Shown one piece after another: positions 61,662-64,000 of a stretch of DNA of 64,000 nucleotides; the stretch's first letter is position 1, and each line of letters opens with the position of its first letter. This DNA comes from Balanoglossus misakiensis (lineage: Eukaryota > Hemichordata). The notes beneath the pieces were generated by a model. That model worked only from the letters and a program-made list of their open reading frames with translations. It was not told the origin of the DNA and did not search any database. Both the position numbers and the translations under genes were made by a program. The DNA is taken from assembly GCA_040954595.2 (NCBI GenBank), contig CM082593.2:9796001-9860000 (forward strand). The letters run 5' to 3'.

Positions 61662-64000
61662 TTAATACGTGTCGAAAAGCACTGTACTTTGACATTGCTA
61701 ATGCAATGATGACATTGAATATAATTCTTTGCATCAGGGTAAATGGCGTAGCAAGCTTTATGATGCATCAGGGTAGATAGTGTTGCAAACACTTAACTTT
61801 GACATGGGTATAAAATGCCTACAGGGGGATTTAAAGTTGTCTGTAAATCCCTGGGTTAATACGTGTCCAAAAGCACTGTACTTTGACATTGCTAATGCAA
61901 CGATGACATTGAATCTGATTCTTTGCATCAGGGTAAATGGCGAAGCAAGGTTGATTATGCATCAGGGTAGATAGTGATGCAAGCTCTGCACTTTGACATG
62001 GGTTTAAAATGCCTACAGGGGGATTTAAAGTTGTCTGTAAATCCCTGGGTTAATACGTGGCGGAAAGCACTGTACTTTGACATTGCATGGCGAAGCAAGC
62101 TCAATGATGCATCAGAGTAGATGGTGATGCAAACTCTGCACTTTCACATGGGTATTTAATGTTAAATGTAAATCCATAGGTTAATACGTGCCAAAAGCAC
62201 TCTAATTTGACATTGCTAATGCAACGATGACATTGAATCTGATTCTTTGCATCAGGCCAAATGGCGAAGCAAGGTTGATGATGCATCAGGATAGATAGTG
62301 ATGCAATCACTTCACTTTGACATGGGTATTAAATGCATATGGGGATTTCAAATTGATGATAAATCCCTGGGTTAATACGTGTCCAAAAGCACTGTACTTT
62401 GACATTGCTAATGCAACGATGACATTGAATCTGATTCTTTGCATCAGGGTAAATGGCGTAGCAAGCTTTATGATGCATCAGGGTAGATAGTGATGCAAAC
62501 ACTTCACTTTGACATGGGTATTAAATGCATATGGGGATTTCAGGTTGTTGAAAAATCTGTGGGTTAATACGTGTCCAAAAGCACTGTACTTTGACATTGC
62601 TAATGCAACGATGACATTGAATCTGATTCTTTGCATCTGGGCAAATGGCGAAGCAAGGTTGATGATGCATCAGGGTAGATAGTGATGCAATCACTTCACT
62701 TTGACATGGGTATTAAATGCACATGGGGATTTCAGGTTGTTGAAAAATCTGTGGGTTAATACGTGTCCAAAAGCACTGTACTTTGACATTGCTAATGCAA
62801 CGATGACATTGAATCTGATTCTTTGCATCAGGGTAAATGGCGTAGCAAGCTTTATGACGCATCAGGGTAGATAGTGATGCAAACACTTCACTTTGACATG
62901 GGTATTAAATGCATATGGGGATTTCAGGTTGTTGAAAAATCTGTGGGTTAATACGTGTCCAAAAGCACTGTACTTTGACATTGCTAATGCAATGATGACA
63001 TTGAATCTGATTCTTTGCATCAGGGTAAATGGCGTAGCAAGCTTTATGACGCATCAGGGTAGATAGTGATGCAAACACTTCACTTTGACATGGGTATAAA
63101 ATGCCTACAGGGGGATTTAAAGTTGTCTGTAAATCCCTGGGTTAATACGTGTCCAAAAGCACTGTACTTTGACATTGCTAATGCAGCGATGACATTGAAT
63201 CTGATTCTTTGCATCAGGGTAAATGGCGAAGCAAGGTTGATGATGCATCAGGGTAGATAGTGATGCAAGCTCTGCACTTTGACATGGGTATAAAATGCCT
63301 ACAGGGGGATTTAAAGTTGTCTGTAAATCCCTGGGTTAATACGTGGCGGAAAGCACTGTACTTTGACATTGCATATGCAATGGTGACATTGAATGGGATT
63401 CTTTGCATTAGGGCAAATGGCGAAGCAAGCTCAATGATGCATCAGAGTAGATGGTGATGCAAACTCTGCACTTTCACATGGGTATTTAATGTTAAATGTA
63501 AATCCATAGGTTAATACGTGGCCAAAAGCACTCTAATTTGACATTGCTAATGCAACGATGACATTGAATCTGATTCTTTGCATCAGGGCAAATGGCGAAG
63601 CAAGGTTGATGATGCATCAAGGTAGATAGTGATGCAATCACTTCACTTTGACATGGGTATTAAATGCATATGGGGATTTCAAGTTGATGATAAATCCCTA
63701 GGTTAATACGTGTCCAAAAGCACTGTACTTTGACATTGCTAATGTAACGATGACATTGAATATGATTCTTTGCATCAGGGTAAATGGCGTAGCAAGCTTT
63801 ATGATGCATCAGGGTAAATAGTGGTGCAAACACTTCACTTTGACATGGGTATTAAATGCATATGGGGATTTCAGGTTGTTGAAAAATCTGTGGGTTAATA
63901 CGTGTCGAAAAGCACTGTACTTTGACATTGCTAATGCAATGATGACATTGAATCTGATTCTTTGCATCAGGGTAAATGGCGTAGCAAGCTTTATGATGCA
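61662..64000. repeat. satellite array, block 3, continuing past the window
   Basis: The same monomer types resume after the retroelement. The first units (61782-62310) carry the deleted A monomer variant also found at 38.6-39.66 kb. Normal E-A-B-C-D order follows, and the array is still running at the last base. Confidence 0.95.

Noticed and set aside
31815-63457. Dozens of ~64-codon open frames in the satellite on both strands, spaced like a gene family
   Set aside because: They follow the monomer. Starts are mostly GTG or TTG in place of ATG, the 194- and 175-bp lengths shift the frame from monomer to monomer, and changes between copies include freely replacing substitutions. No initiation or splice signal accompanies them.
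31267-64000. CRISPR array
   Set aside because: The repeats are contiguous 175-194-bp monomers with no unique spacers, in animal-type DNA. It is a satellite.
31267-64000. CENP-B-box-containing centromeric satellite
   Set aside because: No match to the CENP-B box pattern was seen in any monomer class, so centromere identity rests only on size and higher-order structure.

Overview
The window reads as animal nuclear DNA and not as a prokaryotic or viral genome. There are no dense ORFs. It has GT-AG splice-like junctions, cut-and-paste transposon remnants with TA duplications, a non-LTR reverse transcriptase tail, tRNA-derived fragments and a satellite array of more than 30 kb. The mix (pogo-like and hairpin MITEs, a foldback element, a zinc-finger Gag ORF of the kind seen in tyrosine-recombinase retroelements) suggests a marine invertebrate, perhaps a deuterostome. 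The species cannot be fixed from sequence alone. No complete conventional host gene is visible.

Layout. 1-3.5 kb: AT-rich DNA with a TA-flanked pogo-like MITE, two further inverted-repeat elements (one with five CACGTG boxes) and two exons of a broken glutamine-rich gene. 3.5-6.6 kb: three adjoining inverted-repeat elements. The middle one (3722-6241) is a 2.5-kb foldback element with 34-bp termini, inverted arrays of 69-bp repeats and an inner hairpin. 6.6-13.9 kb: mostly unassigned, with a TATA/initiator pair ahead of a duplicated mini-exon-like segment, degenerate ~150-bp repeats, a CpG-richer stretch and the 3' end of a dead non-LTR retrotransposon. 13.9-28.7 kb: an old amplified ~1-kb noncoding repeat (about twelve copies) with three copies of a cassette holding one unrecognised exon-like ORF, one hairpin transposon and one short 5'-truncated retroposon. 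28.7-31.2 kb: minisatellites, pyrimidine tracts, AT-rich degenerate repeats and two truncated tRNA-like sequences.

31.27-64.0 kb: a satellite of about 160 monomers (175, 192 or 194 bp). It is organised mainly as a 947-bp five-monomer higher-order repeat (194+194+175+192+192), with 753-bp, 1139-bp, 710-bp and 518-bp variants. It runs off the right edge. Two elements interrupt it: a 655-bp palindromic element flanked by TTAA (49487-50141) and a 1.67-kb insertion carrying one intact 415-codon Gag-like ORF on the minus strand (59996-61661).

The region is best understood as a repeat-dominated chromosomal domain, possibly next to or inside heterochromatin. Its parts do not form a pathway. They record successive transposon insertions, cassette amplification and satellite homogenisation. 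The Gag-like protein is the only long, well-supported intact coding sequence.
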